Shown: positions 1 through 7,788, counted from the stretch's first letter. The stretch is DNA of 13,890 bases from an uncultured Coriobacteriaceae bacterium (GCA_902796815.1 CADBQL010000049.1:1-13890); one strand, 5' to 3'. The notes: generated from the sequence alone by a model not told the origin. A program made the numbers and translations.

Positions 1-2
1 AA

Positions 3-908
3 TTATTCGAAAAGGAATCGCTGGCAACCGAGGAATCCCTGCCGCAGGATGCACGTGGAGTAGGCCATCTGCAAGACGTGCTCGATACCGGACGCCCTCA
101 AAATGGGCAAGACTCAAACGACCCATTCGAAACAATCGAAGGCAACCAACTGAAACCCACTCCCAACGCGACACGCTCGCAGAATGCATCTGGAACCGAC
201 GCTACGCAAGCTTCTAACGAAGGCGATGACGACGAAGACGAATCACCAGACGACGCGCCTCTTGACTCGATGCACCTCTGGCAAGGCGACGCGGGCACGC
301 TGCCATACGACGCTCGAGCGGCCTTGCTCAGGCTCGTAAAGGGCCCCTATATCAGCGAAACTGCCGATGGGCAGCTCTGGCGCGCATTGCTCAATTATGC
401 CGACGCCATTCGATCGAGGCTTGCCGACCTGTTTTTGGACCTCTGCATCGATGCGGAGGCGGGCGTAGCGTTTGCAAAAAACGTTTCGGCTGATGAAGGG
501 GATTTTCCCAAGGCCGCCACAAGCTATGCCATGACTATGCTCGACACCATCATGGTTCTCATCTTGCGAAAGGAGCTGCTCACGTCAGGATCGACGCGCG
601 TATTCGTCGGACAAACCGACTTGTTCGCGCAAATGGGCCAGTATCGCACTATCGACAAAATTGACCAAGCAGCGTTTCTCAAGAAGCTCGAGGCATCGTG
701 GGGACGCCTCGTCAAGCAGCGTATCCTCATTAGAAGCGACATAGAAGGTCGTTTCGAGATTTCGCCTGTCCTCAAATTGGTGTTCGGCTCCGAAGAAGCC
801 GAGGCCGTCCTTCTGGAGTACCAGCAGATGAAGCAGGCCGACGAGCGTCAAGAAGAGCAGCCAAGCACGAAGCACAAGGAGGTGACCCTGTTCGATGGCC
901 TCGAATGA
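3..908 (+). CDS. jetB: Wadjet subunit JetB (DUF4194, MukE/MksE-like), 5' end uncertain or off window
   Basis: JetB is the MukE-like winged-helix (kite) subunit that binds the kleisin JetA and the SMC protein JetC in the Wadjet plasmid-restriction complex. The call rests on a DUF4194-like body, roughly residues 72-260 counted from the GTG at 78 (LRLVKGPYIS, then a long helical region ending in ISPVLKLVFGSEEAEAVL), and on the jetC and jetD genes that follow. The frame has no stop back to base 3. The only GTG/ATG near the edge (78) lacks a well-placed ribosome binding site, so the protein may start left of the window. A CTG at 69 has GGAG about 8 bases upstream but would be an unusual start. The first 70 or so residues are low-complexity and acidic, including DDDEDESPDD. 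The gene overlaps jetC by 14 bases, consistent with translational coupling. Family assignment is firm; the start is not. Confidence 0.8.
   Translation, partial: LFEKESLATEESLPQDARGVGHLQDVLDTGRPQNGQDSNDPFETIEGNQLKPTPNATRSQNASGTDATQASNEGDDDEDESPDDAPLDSMHLWQGDAGTLPYDARAALLRLVKGPYISETADGQLWRALLNYADAIRSRLADLFLDLCIDAEAGVAFAKNVSADEGDFPKAATSYAMTMLDTIMVLILRKELLTSGSTRVFVGQTDLFAQMGQYRTIDKIDQAAFLKKLEASWGRLVKQRILIRSDIEGRFEISPVLKLVFGSEEAEAVLLEYQQMKQADERQEEQPSTKHKEVTLFDGLE
876..885 (+). promoter_or_regulatory. Strong ribosome binding site of jetC inside jetB
   Basis: AAGGAGGTGA is a near-perfect Shine-Dalgarno sequence ending 9 bases before the ATG at 895. It lies within the last codons of jetB, supports the overlapping jetC start, and suggests coupled, stoichiometric expression. 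Confidence 0.85.
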
Positions 909-3900
909 TACAGCCACCCGCAACGCAGGACAATGGCGACTCTCCCGCATAGAGCTTTTCAACTGGGGCACGTTTGATAAATACCACGCCTTTGACGTGA
1001 GCCGCGACGGACTTTTGATCACAGGCGCGTCCGGCTCCGGCAAATCGACCATCATCGATGCGATTTCGACTGTAATGTCACCTTCCGCTAAGCTCGGATA
1101 CAACGCGGCTGCAAGCAACGGCGCCAAGCGCGACCGCGGACGCAATTATAATAATTATGTACGCGGCGCTTGGGGACATGCCTCAGATTCAGCGGGGGAA
1201 ACAACCCGCAAGTTCCTACGAGGCCGGATTGCCACCTGGAGTGGAATCTTGCTGCGCTTCGAAGATGGTTGCGATACCGACGACATGGGGCCTGCCGAAG
1301 CCGCGCGCCATGAGCCCATCAACCTTGCGGCTATCTTTTTCCAGAAGCGTAATTCCGCAAGCGACGACACGATTAAATCGTTCTACGCCTACGTTCGCGG
1401 TGCGTGTACGCTCGCCGATTTCGAGCCATATGGTCGAAACGGCGCCGACCTGGGTCGATTCAACAAGGAATTCAAATCACGCGGCCAAGCGTGGAGCAAG
1501 CACGCACCTTTCTTGGCGCGCATGTGCACACTCATGCATATTCGCGGAACCCAGACGCTCACGCTGCTGCAAAAGACCCAAGCGGCCAAAAACATCGGCT
1601 CGCTCGATGACCTGTTCCGACGCTACATGCTCGACGAACCACTCACGTTCAAGCAGGCCGATGCAGCGGTCGAGCAATTCGAGGAGCTCGAAAACGCCCA
1701 TGCCGGCGTCGTCCGCCAGCGCGAGCAGATGGAAATGCTTGCACCGCTCGACTCCTACGACAAAACATACGCCGAACAAGAAGCAGTCCGACTCGAAACC
1801 GCGGGACTCAAAGATGCATGCGCACCTTTTGCGGAAGCGCTCATCGTCGAAGTGGTCGACGCTGCGTTGGCCCATGCAGACGAGCGCCGGAGTCTTTTGC
1901 GTGAAGACCTCGCTGAATGCGAGGCGGCTTACGCCCGAGCCAAGCAGGGCTTCGAAACCGCGGCAGCTATCCTCAACGATAAGGGCGGCATCGCGCTGAC
2001 AACGGCAGACATGGACGTGCTGCAACGGCAAGACAAGGTGCAATCGGTTCGCGTCGCACGAGTTAACCTGAACAGAGCGCTTGGCAACGTGGGGCTCGGC
2101 GAACTACCGCTCGCGCTGCACGACTTCGAAACGCTCAGGCGTACCGCGCGCACGCGCGCCGACGAGGAAAAGCGATGGATCGAGCAAAACGACGCCGAAA
2201 AGATCCGTCTTTACGGCGAAGTCGACGCGCTCGGCAAGCGCATTGACCAGACCAAACGCGAGCTTGCACACCTGCGCAGCCTAAAGAGCAACATCCCACT
2301 CGCACTTCATCAAGTGCGAAAAGACATCGCCGAGCATCTGGGGCTCTCGCTTGCCGATGTGCCATTTGTTGGCGAGCTCATCGATGTGAAGCCTGAGGAA
2401 GCGGCTTGGCAAGGGGCAATTGAACGCCTGCTGCGCAACCGTGCGCAAACGATGCTCGTCGACAAGCGCTACATCACCGCCATCAGCGAATACCTAGAGG
2501 AGCGACACCTGGGCCTACGGTTCGAATACGACGGCGTGCCCGAGGAAGTCATCGTTCCCAACAAAGCCCTCAACGAGCGCTCGCTTGTCCGCAAAGTCAC
2601 GGTTGAGATGCGCGAAGGCCGCGAAAACCTGACGTACTGGGTAAACCAGCTTTTGCGGAAAAGCTTCGATTATGTCTGCGTCGACAAGCCCTCCGAAATG
2701 ACAGGGTTTTCGCATGCGCTCACGAAGGGAGGCCAGGTCAAATCGGGCGAGCACCACGTCAAAGACGACCGAACCCGTATCGACGACAGATCTCGCTGGG
2801 TACTCGGCAGCACGAACGATGCTAAGATTTCGCAACTGGAGGCAGACGAGGAGGCGTTGCGCATCCAGCTGGCACAGGCGCGTTTGGGCACGCGCGAATT
2901 CGACGAGCGCATGCAGCGCATGCTTTTGCTCCAACAGCTCGCGCAGGAACTGGAATCACGCCCATGGGATGACCTCGATATCGAATCGGCAGAAGACGAG
3001 TTCAAAAAGGCGCGCGCGTTTAAACAGAGCTTGTTGCAAAACGACGACTTCAAACAAGCACAAAAGCAGCGCGACGAGGCAAAAGAGGCCATGGATGCCG
3101 CCGATGACCAACTGCGGGAAGCCCGCGTCAAGATAGAGCTCAACCGCGACGAAGCCGTACGGTTGCAGGACCAGCGCAAACAGCACCTCAAAACCCTTAC
3201 AGATATGGCCGAAAATGGCGTCACGCCGACAGAAGCACAGGCTTCCAAACTGCGTAGCTTGTTCAAACGCGTAAGCAAACACTATCTCGCTTCGATCGAC
3301 AAGGTTTACCAGGCAAAAGGTGACGTCGACCGAGAACTTGACCGCCGCATCGAGCGCGCCTTGCGCACCCAACAGGATGCCCGCGGAAAGTCCGAAGTCA
3401 TCATGCAGCAGTTCAAGGACACGTTCAAGGCGGAAGGCGCCAACCTCACCGCATCGTTCGACGACCGCGAAGGTTTTATTGCGCGCTATCGCCAAATCAA
3501 GTCAACAGGGCTCGCCCGTTACGAAAACAAGTTCCTCGAAGTGCTCACGAATTTCAGCCAAGACCAGATTACCGTGATAGCAACCGAAATCCGCAATGCG
3601 TATCGCGATGTGCGCGATCGATTGGAGCCGGTCAATCGCTCGCTCATGCTCTCGCCCTATGCACCGGGTATCCATTTGCAAATCGAGGTGCGGGAAACGC
3701 GCAGCGCCCGTGTCGACAAGTTCCTAGCCGATTTGCGCGACATCACAACAGGATCATGGGAAACCGACGATCTCGCATCCGCCGAGCGCCGCTACGAGCG
3801 AACGGCCGCAATCATGCGGCGCCTCAAATCACCCGAACGCGCTGATCGCGAATGGCGCCGTGAATGCCTGAACACGCCTGAGCACATGAAATTCATTGCA

Positions 3901-4266
3901 AAGGAAATTGATGCCGATGGCAGCCCGGTCAACGTATACAGCAACGACGAGGGGCTTTCGGGTGGTCAGAAGCAAAAGCTAGTGTTTTTCTGCCTAGCTG
4001 CGGCGCTTCGCTACCAGCTCTCAGATGACGAGGCGCAGATTCCCTCGTACGGAACCATCGTCCTCGACGAGGCTTTCGACAAGTCGGATCGACATTTCGC
4101 CGAAGAGGCGCTCGACATTTTCAAAGCGTTCAATTTCCACATGGTGCTCGCAACGCCAGGCAAGCTCTTGCAAACCATCGAAAGCCATGTCGGCGGCATC
4201 GTGCTCGTCACCTGCGAAAACGGACGCAATTCACACCTATCGCCCATCACGTTCGAGGATGTATAG
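895..4266 (+). CDS. jetC: Wadjet SMC-like ATPase JetC (MksB/EptC type)
   Basis: This is the SMC-family motor of the Wadjet complex. In studied systems it dimerises, binds JetA and JetB, extrudes DNA loops using ATP, and so presents small circular plasmids to JetD. The 1123-residue protein has the expected layout. The N-terminal head has Walker A GASGSGKS at residues 44-51. Long charged helices of coiled-coil type run on both sides of a central hinge-like region near 488-640 (FVGELIDVKPEEAAWQGAIE). The C-terminal head has the ABC signature LSGGQ at 1021-1025 and Walker B TIVLDE at 1054-1059, whose final Glu is the expected catalytic base. No frameshift or missing ATPase motif is visible, so the protein looks functional. 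It overlaps jetB by 14 bases and precedes jetD. SbcC/MukB-like annotation would be a less specific name for the same family; the neighbours make Wadjet the better call. Confidence 0.93.
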   Translation: MASNDTATRNAGQWRLSRIELFNWGTFDKYHAFDVSRDGLLITGASGSGKSTIIDAISTVMSPSAKLGYNAAASNGAKRDRGRNYNNYVRGAWGHASDSAGETTRKFLRGRIATWSGILLRFEDGCDTDDMGPAEAARHEPINLAAIFFQKRNSASDDTIKSFYAYVRGACTLADFEPYGRNGADLGRFNKEFKSRGQAWSKHAPFLARMCTLMHIRGTQTLTLLQKTQAAKNIGSLDDLFRRYMLDEPLTFKQADAAVEQFEELENAHAGVVRQREQMEMLAPLDSYDKTYAEQEAVRLETAGLKDACAPFAEALIVEVVDAALAHADERRSLLREDLAECEAAYARAKQGFETAAAILNDKGGIALTTADMDVLQRQDKVQSVRVARVNLNRALGNVGLGELPLALHDFETLRRTARTRADEEKRWIEQNDAEKIRLYGEVDALGKRIDQTKRELAHLRSLKSNIPLALHQVRKDIAEHLGLSLADVPFVGELIDVKPEEAAWQGAIERLLRNRAQTMLVDKRYITAISEYLEERHLGLRFEYDGVPEEVIVPNKALNERSLVRKVTVEMREGRENLTYWVNQLLRKSFDYVCVDKPSEMTGFSHALTKGGQVKSGEHHVKDDRTRIDDRSRWVLGSTNDAKISQLEADEEALRIQLAQARLGTREFDERMQRMLLLQQLAQELESRPWDDLDIESAEDEFKKARAFKQSLLQNDDFKQAQKQRDEAKEAMDAADDQLREARVKIELNRDEAVRLQDQRKQHLKTLTDMAENGVTPTEAQASKLRSLFKRVSKHYLASIDKVYQAKGDVDRELDRRIERALRTQQDARGKSEVIMQQFKDTFKAEGANLTASFDDREGFIARYRQIKSTGLARYENKFLEVLTNFSQDQITVIATEIRNAYRDVRDRLEPVNRSLMLSPYAPGIHLQIEVRETRSARVDKFLADLRDITTGSWETDDLASAERRYERTAAIMRRLKSPERADREWRRECLNTPEHMKFIAKEIDADGSPVNVYSNDEGLSGGQKQKLVFFCLAAALRYQLSDDEAQIPSYGTIVLDEAFDKSDRHFAEEALDIFKAFNFHMVLATPGKLLQTIESHVGGIVLVTCENGRNSHLSPITFEDV

Positions 4267-4295
4267 TGGGACGGGAAGACTCGAGGTCATCGTTC

Positions 4296-5468
4296 ATGAT
4301 TGATGAACAGGCCGTGCGCACGCGCGCGAGAACATACTACAATCGGCACTGGCGTGAATGGGCGCAGACGTTGTTCGAAGACGGCGCATGCACACCAGAG
4401 CTGAGCGTCAACCTCAAACCGCCACGTGAAAGCGACGTGACGACCAGCGAGGCGGCTACACGCGCGCGTAAATGGGCGGGGGCATGGCGCACTTGCGCGC
4501 TGCCGGGAAACGTCGACTGGCAAACGCGCTCCTGGGCGCGCATCGGAAACCAATCGTTACCAACGCGCATACGCATCGTCGGTGCTCGAGAAATTGCCTT
4601 GTGGGCGGGACGCGAGCGGGAATGGGACAGAGCGACGCAAAGAATCGCCGACTTGAACGATCAGGTAAATGGGCCCTGGAAGGCTTTTCCAAAACAATCA
4701 CTTGGCCCAGCAATCAAGGCATCCATCGGAGATTGGCAAGCGCTTGACGAGGCGGATTGGAGCCGCGCGCTCCACGTACTCGAATGGCTTCTTTCCCATC
4801 CGGACGAGCATCGTTACGTACGCCAGCTGCCGATTCGCGGCATCGACACCAAATGGCTCGAACAGCATGGCAAGGCTTTGCGTCCACTTTTCTACGCGTT
4901 GACAGGAAGGGATTTTTCGTTCGCAAAGCCGGCAAAGCAGTTCCGCTGCAAAGCCTGCTGCGAAGAGACAACTCTCGGAGGGTGCTCGGAGTTCTCGCTG
5001 GACGCCGAAGAACTCGATGCCCTGAGCGCTCCACCGCCCAAGCTCCTCATCTGCGAAAACCTCGTGAACACCCTTTGCCTCAACAATCTTGACGGCACGC
5101 TCGCTCTGCACGGAAGCGGGTTCGCCGTACAGGAACTCGCCAACATCAGATGGCTTCAAGACACACCCATCTTGTACTGGGGCGATCTGGATACGAATGG
5201 ATTCGCGATACTGAACCTCGTGCGCAGCTTCGCACCCCATACGCGCTCGGTCATGATGGATTTGGCCACCCTCAATCACCATTTCGACCTCTGCGTTGAA
5301 GAACCATCGCCGGCCCTCGGCCCCTTCGAGCACCTGACGAAACCCGAACGCGAAACAATTGACACCTTGCGAGCGGGTGACCCCACGCGCAACATCGCAA
5401 CCCTTCGCCTGGAACAGGAACGCATCGAGTGGACTTGGGTGCTCGAGCACCTTGGCGCGCAAAGCTAA
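4296..5468 (+). CDS. jetD: Wadjet nuclease subunit JetD (DUF3322/DUF2220, TOPRIM)
   Basis: JetD is the nuclease of the Wadjet system. Its TOPRIM-type domain, related to topoisomerase VI subunit A, cuts plasmid DNA held by JetABC. The N-terminal half (VRTRARTYYNRHWREW, later YVRQLPIRGIDTKWLEQHGK) matches the DUF3322-type arm. The C-terminal half has the TOPRIM acidic set: Glu254 in LLICENLVNT and Asp297/Asp299 in YWGDLDTNGFAIL. The closing RLEQERIEWTWVLEHL is also typical. I prefer the ATG at 4296 (390 residues) because GAGG lies about 9 bases upstream and the resulting N-terminus begins a few residues before the conserved VRxRA stretch. A GTG at 4266, overlapping the jetC stop by one base, would add 10 residues. 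Residues 218-230 hold four cysteines (C-x2-CC-x7-C) where relatives, as I recall them, have a Cys-free FRxLDP-like segment. Confidence 0.9.
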   Translation: MIDEQAVRTRARTYYNRHWREWAQTLFEDGACTPELSVNLKPPRESDVTTSEAATRARKWAGAWRTCALPGNVDWQTRSWARIGNQSLPTRIRIVGAREIALWAGREREWDRATQRIADLNDQVNGPWKAFPKQSLGPAIKASIGDWQALDEADWSRALHVLEWLLSHPDEHRYVRQLPIRGIDTKWLEQHGKALRPLFYALTGRDFSFAKPAKQFRCKACCEETTLGGCSEFSLDAEELDALSAPPPKLLICENLVNTLCLNNLDGTLALHGSGFAVQELANIRWLQDTPILYWGDLDTNGFAILNLVRSFAPHTRSVMMDLATLNHHFDLCVEEPSPALGPFEHLTKPERETIDTLRAGDPTRNIATLRLEQERIEWTWVLEHLGAQS

Positions 5469-5529
5469 ATGAGTTTTGCCCCTGGGGCGTGACTCACCCG
5501 ATGAGTTTTGCCCCTGGGGCGTGACTCAT
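5469..5529. repeat. Two tandem copies of a 28-29 bp palindromic repeat after jetD
   Basis: Copies lie at 5469-5496 and 5501-5529, separated by CCCG. Each reads ATGAGTTTTGCCCC, T, GGGGCGTGACTCA(T). The arms GAGT/ACTC and GCCCC/GGGGC pair, with three internal positions that are G-U or mismatched in RNA. The first copy starts at the base after the jetD TAA. The same element recurs at 7817-7951 and 9595-9623. There is no T-run after it, so a simple intrinsic terminator is not obvious. It could be a REP-like element, an mRNA 3'-end stabiliser or a protein binding site. Confidence 0.9.
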
Positions 5530-5553
5530 CGACCATTGCAGGACGCCAACCCG

Positions 5554-5581
5554 TTCCACTGCCCTCCAGCTATGCTATGAT
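5554..5581 (+). promoter_or_regulatory. Putative extended -10 promoter of the ACT-domain gene
   Basis: TATGAT at 5576-5581 is preceded by TGC, giving the extended -10 form TGnTATGAT. A weak -35-like TTCCAC lies at 5554-5559 with 16-base spacing. Transcription would start near 5588, giving a leader of about 28 bases. The site lies between the repeat pair and the gene, so this gene probably has its own transcription start. Confidence 0.45.
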
Positions 5582-5615
5582 TTCCCAAGCAAAAACCATC
5601 GCGAAAGGACCGTTC

Positions 5616-5885
5616 ATGAAGTGCGTCATCTCGGTTTTGGGCAAAGACACGACCGGCATTGTGGCGGAAGTAGCCGTCGCGCTGCGCGAATGCGGAGCCA
5701 ACATCGACGATATCAGCCAGACATTGCTCGGCGATATTTTCTCGATGACGATGATCGTGACTCTCAACACCGAAATCGCTGACTTCAACACAGTGCAGGA
5801 GCGGCTGCGCGAGGCCGGTGAGAACATCGGCGTACAGATCACGTTACAGCGCGAAGACGTATTCCAGATGATGTACAAAATCTAG
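5616..5885 (+). CDS. ACT-domain protein, UPF0237 family
   Basis: This 89-residue protein is essentially a single ACT domain, a ligand-binding fold that usually senses amino acids. It begins MKCVISVLGKDTTGIVAEVA, with the glycine turn (K-D-x-x-G-I) typical of the fold, and contains GANIDDISQT and a hydrophobic MTMIVTL strand. Length and sequence match the stand-alone UPF0237 group of about 90 residues. The ATG at 5616 is chosen because AAAGGA sits 6 bases upstream. The frame is open further upstream but has no family similarity there. In many genomes this gene is followed by a UPF0210 (DUF711/PFL) partner; here a terminator follows 12 bases after the stop, so the gene appears monocistronic. 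The ligand and partner are unknown. Confidence 0.88.
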   Translation: MKCVISVLGKDTTGIVAEVAVALRECGANIDDISQTLLGDIFSMTMIVTLNTEIADFNTVQERLREAGENIGVQITLQREDVFQMMYKI

Positions 5886-5897
5886 GCGCGCATGCGC

Positions 5898-5946
5898 AAA
5901 GGGGCAGTTCCCGCATGCCATTTCGCATGCGGGAACTGCCCCTTTT
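5898..5946. terminator. Bidirectional hairpin terminator between ACT gene and fic
   Basis: A perfect inverted repeat has 21-bp arms at 5898-5918 and 5925-5945 around a 6-base loop (CATTTC). The + side ends in TTTT (5943-5946) and the - side in TTT, so it can act in both directions. It lies between two convergent genes that end at 5885 and 5988, as expected for a shared intrinsic terminator. The stem is longer than needed, so it may also be a dispersed element. Confidence 0.85.
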
Positions 5947-5987
5947 GGTCGCATTTCCGAAACGCACACCACAACGAATGCAAGCTA

Positions 5988-6863
5988 CTAACGCTTGAGC
6001 GCCTCAGAAGAATCAACGTTTCTCAATAAAGAGGGATCCTCGAAGAGCGAAACGCAAATTAATTCCTCACGATTATACTCTTCTTCACCTTGACCGATAA
6101 CAGCGCTATAAAAGGAAACGAGAAAGCTATCGTCGGGAAAAATTCCAGCTGGCACATTCCTATACATAGCTCGCACTAAGGCATCGCGATAGTAACGCGC
6201 ATGCTTTGCAAACGGGTCGTTGGCCACCTGGAAACCGAGACTGTTGAGGTATAGTTCGGAAAAAACGGCAACGGTCCGCGTATTGCCCTCATAAAAGGGG
6301 TGAATTTGCCACAGGAAAGCGATGGTATGACAGAAACTCTTGAGCTCCTCGTCGGAGAACGCGCCATACGATTTCGCCGCCTCATTTGCAAACGCTCCAC
6401 GCAAGGACATTTCATACGTCATCGGGTCAGCGTATAGCACGCTATCGCCGTTGAGAATTTCTTCTTGCTTGACCATACGCTCTGCCTTGAACTCGCCTGG
6501 ATGGTACACTGCCGGATCGAGATCCTGGAAAAGGTACGCATGGATTTGAACGATCATTTCGGGCGAAAGAAAGAAAGCGCCACGCGAAAGCAGCTCGACG
6601 ATTCTTTGGCTCACGAGATCGGCTTCGGCGTTGTCCTCATCGGCCCCGGAAGCGTGATGCGACCGAATGAGCTCACCGACTTCGTCCAAGGTCTTCTCGC
6701 CCGATATGTACAAACGCGACTGCTCGTTCAAATATCGGGACACCTTGAGGCCATCAACATCTTGGAGACCAATGGCAACTGCCCAATAATGCCTTCGCTG
6801 AGCTTCCGATGTATGGTCGGCAGCCGGCTCGTATTCATAATTATCGAAACTATCAGCAGACAT
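5988..6863 (-). CDS. Fic-family protein with VbhA-like N-terminal region
   Basis: Fic enzymes transfer AMP or related groups from nucleotides to target hydroxyls and often act as toxins. The 291-residue protein has a Fic core with the motif HPFYEGNTR at residues 188-196, including the catalytic His188. An upstream FKAERMVKQEEIL stretch precedes it in a plausible flap position. The motif has Thr where Gly or Lys is usual, and the second arginine of the full HxFx(D/E)GNxRxxR signature is absent: RTVA follows. Residues 26-70 (WAVAIGLQDVDGL, then LYISGEKTLDEVGELI) resemble an antitoxin VbhA-like helical domain fused at the N-terminus, although a clear (S/T)xxxE(G/N) inhibitory motif is not seen. 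No separate antitoxin gene lies beside it. The gene seems more AT-rich than its neighbours, hinting at transfer. The ribosome binding site before the ATG is weak. Family is sure; target and activity are not. Confidence 0.88.
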   Translation of the reverse strand: MSADSFDNYEYEPAADHTSEAQRRHYWAVAIGLQDVDGLKVSRYLNEQSRLYISGEKTLDEVGELIRSHHASGADEDNAEADLVSQRIVELLSRGAFFLSPEMIVQIHAYLFQDLDPAVYHPGEFKAERMVKQEEILNGDSVLYADPMTYEMSLRGAFANEAAKSYGAFSDEELKSFCHTIAFLWQIHPFYEGNTRTVAVFSELYLNSLGFQVANDPFAKHARYYRDALVRAMYRNVPAGIFPDDSFLVSFYSAVIGQGEEEYNREELICVSLFEDPSLLRNVDSSEALKR

Positions 6864-6919
6864 GGATTTTGGCCTGTGGTTTCTTATATTGTTCGATCAA
6901 TGCCCGTACTGAATTCGTT

Positions 6920-6949
6920 TTGCGATTGTAGCACAGAGCAACCTATATC
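6920..6949 (+). promoter_or_regulatory. Weak candidate promoter in the divergent fic / acidic-protein gap
   Basis: TTGCGA (6920-6925) and TATATC (6944-6949) are 18 bases apart, each matching 4 of 6 consensus positions. They could drive the + strand gene downstream. The gap 6864-7040 should also hold a - strand promoter for fic. A TATAAG reads on the - strand near 6885-6890 but has no good -35. Confidence 0.25.
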
Positions 6950-7040
6950 GCTCCACCGCCTATCCGATTTCGTGAGACAATAGCTTCGAACGCATATGGG
7001 AACAATTCCCTGCGCACTCGTGGAAGGAGATGATGGCGCC

Positions 7041-7787
7041 ATGGTTAACCCCGCCGCCGTTTTGGCGCTTGCCGACGCGCATTTTACGTTGCATTTGCTC
7101 GGACCGGACGAAGCGGATGTTTCACCCGAAACGGGCGAGGAATCTACGAAACCGTTGCCCGAAAACCTCGTCGAGGACTTCGTCGACGAAGCCGCCGAAA
7201 TGATTGAGGAAATCGCCGAGCTGTATTCTTCGGAAAAGGGCTGGGAGCAAGCGGTTATGTTCGGTTTTACAGACGGCGTGCTCGCAGTGGCAGACGATTC
7301 GTGGTCGACGCTCGAGGATTCGTACTTCGAGGATGCAGGCAATGCTGACTACGCGCAGGCGGATGCGGCAATTGACACACTCGTGCAGGAGTTCGACGGA
7401 TCGCGCCCATGGGACGAAGCCGCAAAAGGCTACATTCGCTCCGCAATCACGCGCGCCGAAGCCAAGCCTGCTGAGTCGGGAAGCTTCCCCTGGACCGCCG
7501 CCGCCCACGCATTCGTATACGGCGCTGAGGCTGCCTACCAGCTTGAATGGAAAGTCATCGTCACACCTGCGGGCAACCTGCTGCTCACCGACGAGGAGTC
7601 AATCGACGAAGCGGCCATGGCTCAGCTCGAATCAGAGTCAGGCTCGCTTTTGGACAGGATTTTCAACATGATCGGCATCGACCCCGACGAACTCGCCGCC
7701 GTTATCGGCGAAGACGACCCTGACGAGCTGCCCGTCATCGACGAAGGCGCCGCAGATGAAGAAAAGTCCGAAGGGCAACGACCATAA
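7041..7787 (+). CDS. Acidic conserved-looking protein of unknown function
   Basis: I do not recognise a family. The product is about 248 residues from the ATG at 7041, which has AAGGAGA (7024-7030) about 10 bases upstream. An in-frame ATG at 6996 would add 15 residues but has no ribosome binding site. The protein is strongly acidic (runs such as EEIAEL, GEDDPDELPVIDEGAADEE), has no signal peptide or membrane segment, and looks cytoplasmic. The central part is rich in aromatic and alanine residues (WEQAVMFGFTDGVLAVADDSW, FPWTAAAHAFVYGAEAAYQL) and is probably a folded helical domain. The C-terminal 60 or so residues are Asp/Glu-rich and may be flexible. Codon use is like the neighbouring housekeeping genes, which supports real coding. 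It runs divergently from fic and converges on exoA. Confidence 0.7.
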   Translation: MVNPAAVLALADAHFTLHLLGPDEADVSPETGEESTKPLPENLVEDFVDEAAEMIEEIAELYSSEKGWEQAVMFGFTDGVLAVADDSWSTLEDSYFEDAGNADYAQADAAIDTLVQEFDGSRPWDEAAKGYIRSAITRAEAKPAESGSFPWTAAAHAFVYGAEAAYQLEWKVIVTPAGNLLLTDEESIDEAAMAQLESESGSLLDRIFNMIGIDPDELAAVIGEDDPDELPVIDEGAADEEKSEGQRP

Positions 7788-7788
7788 C

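Noticed and set aside
4266..4295. GTG at 4266 as jetD start
   Set aside because: It overlaps the jetC stop attractively, but the ATG at 4296 has a better-spaced GAGG and gives the usual N-terminus; kept only as an alternative.
4698..5462. Long - strand frame opposite jetD
   Set aside because: Antisense to the TOPRIM domain coding region; no recognisable domain.
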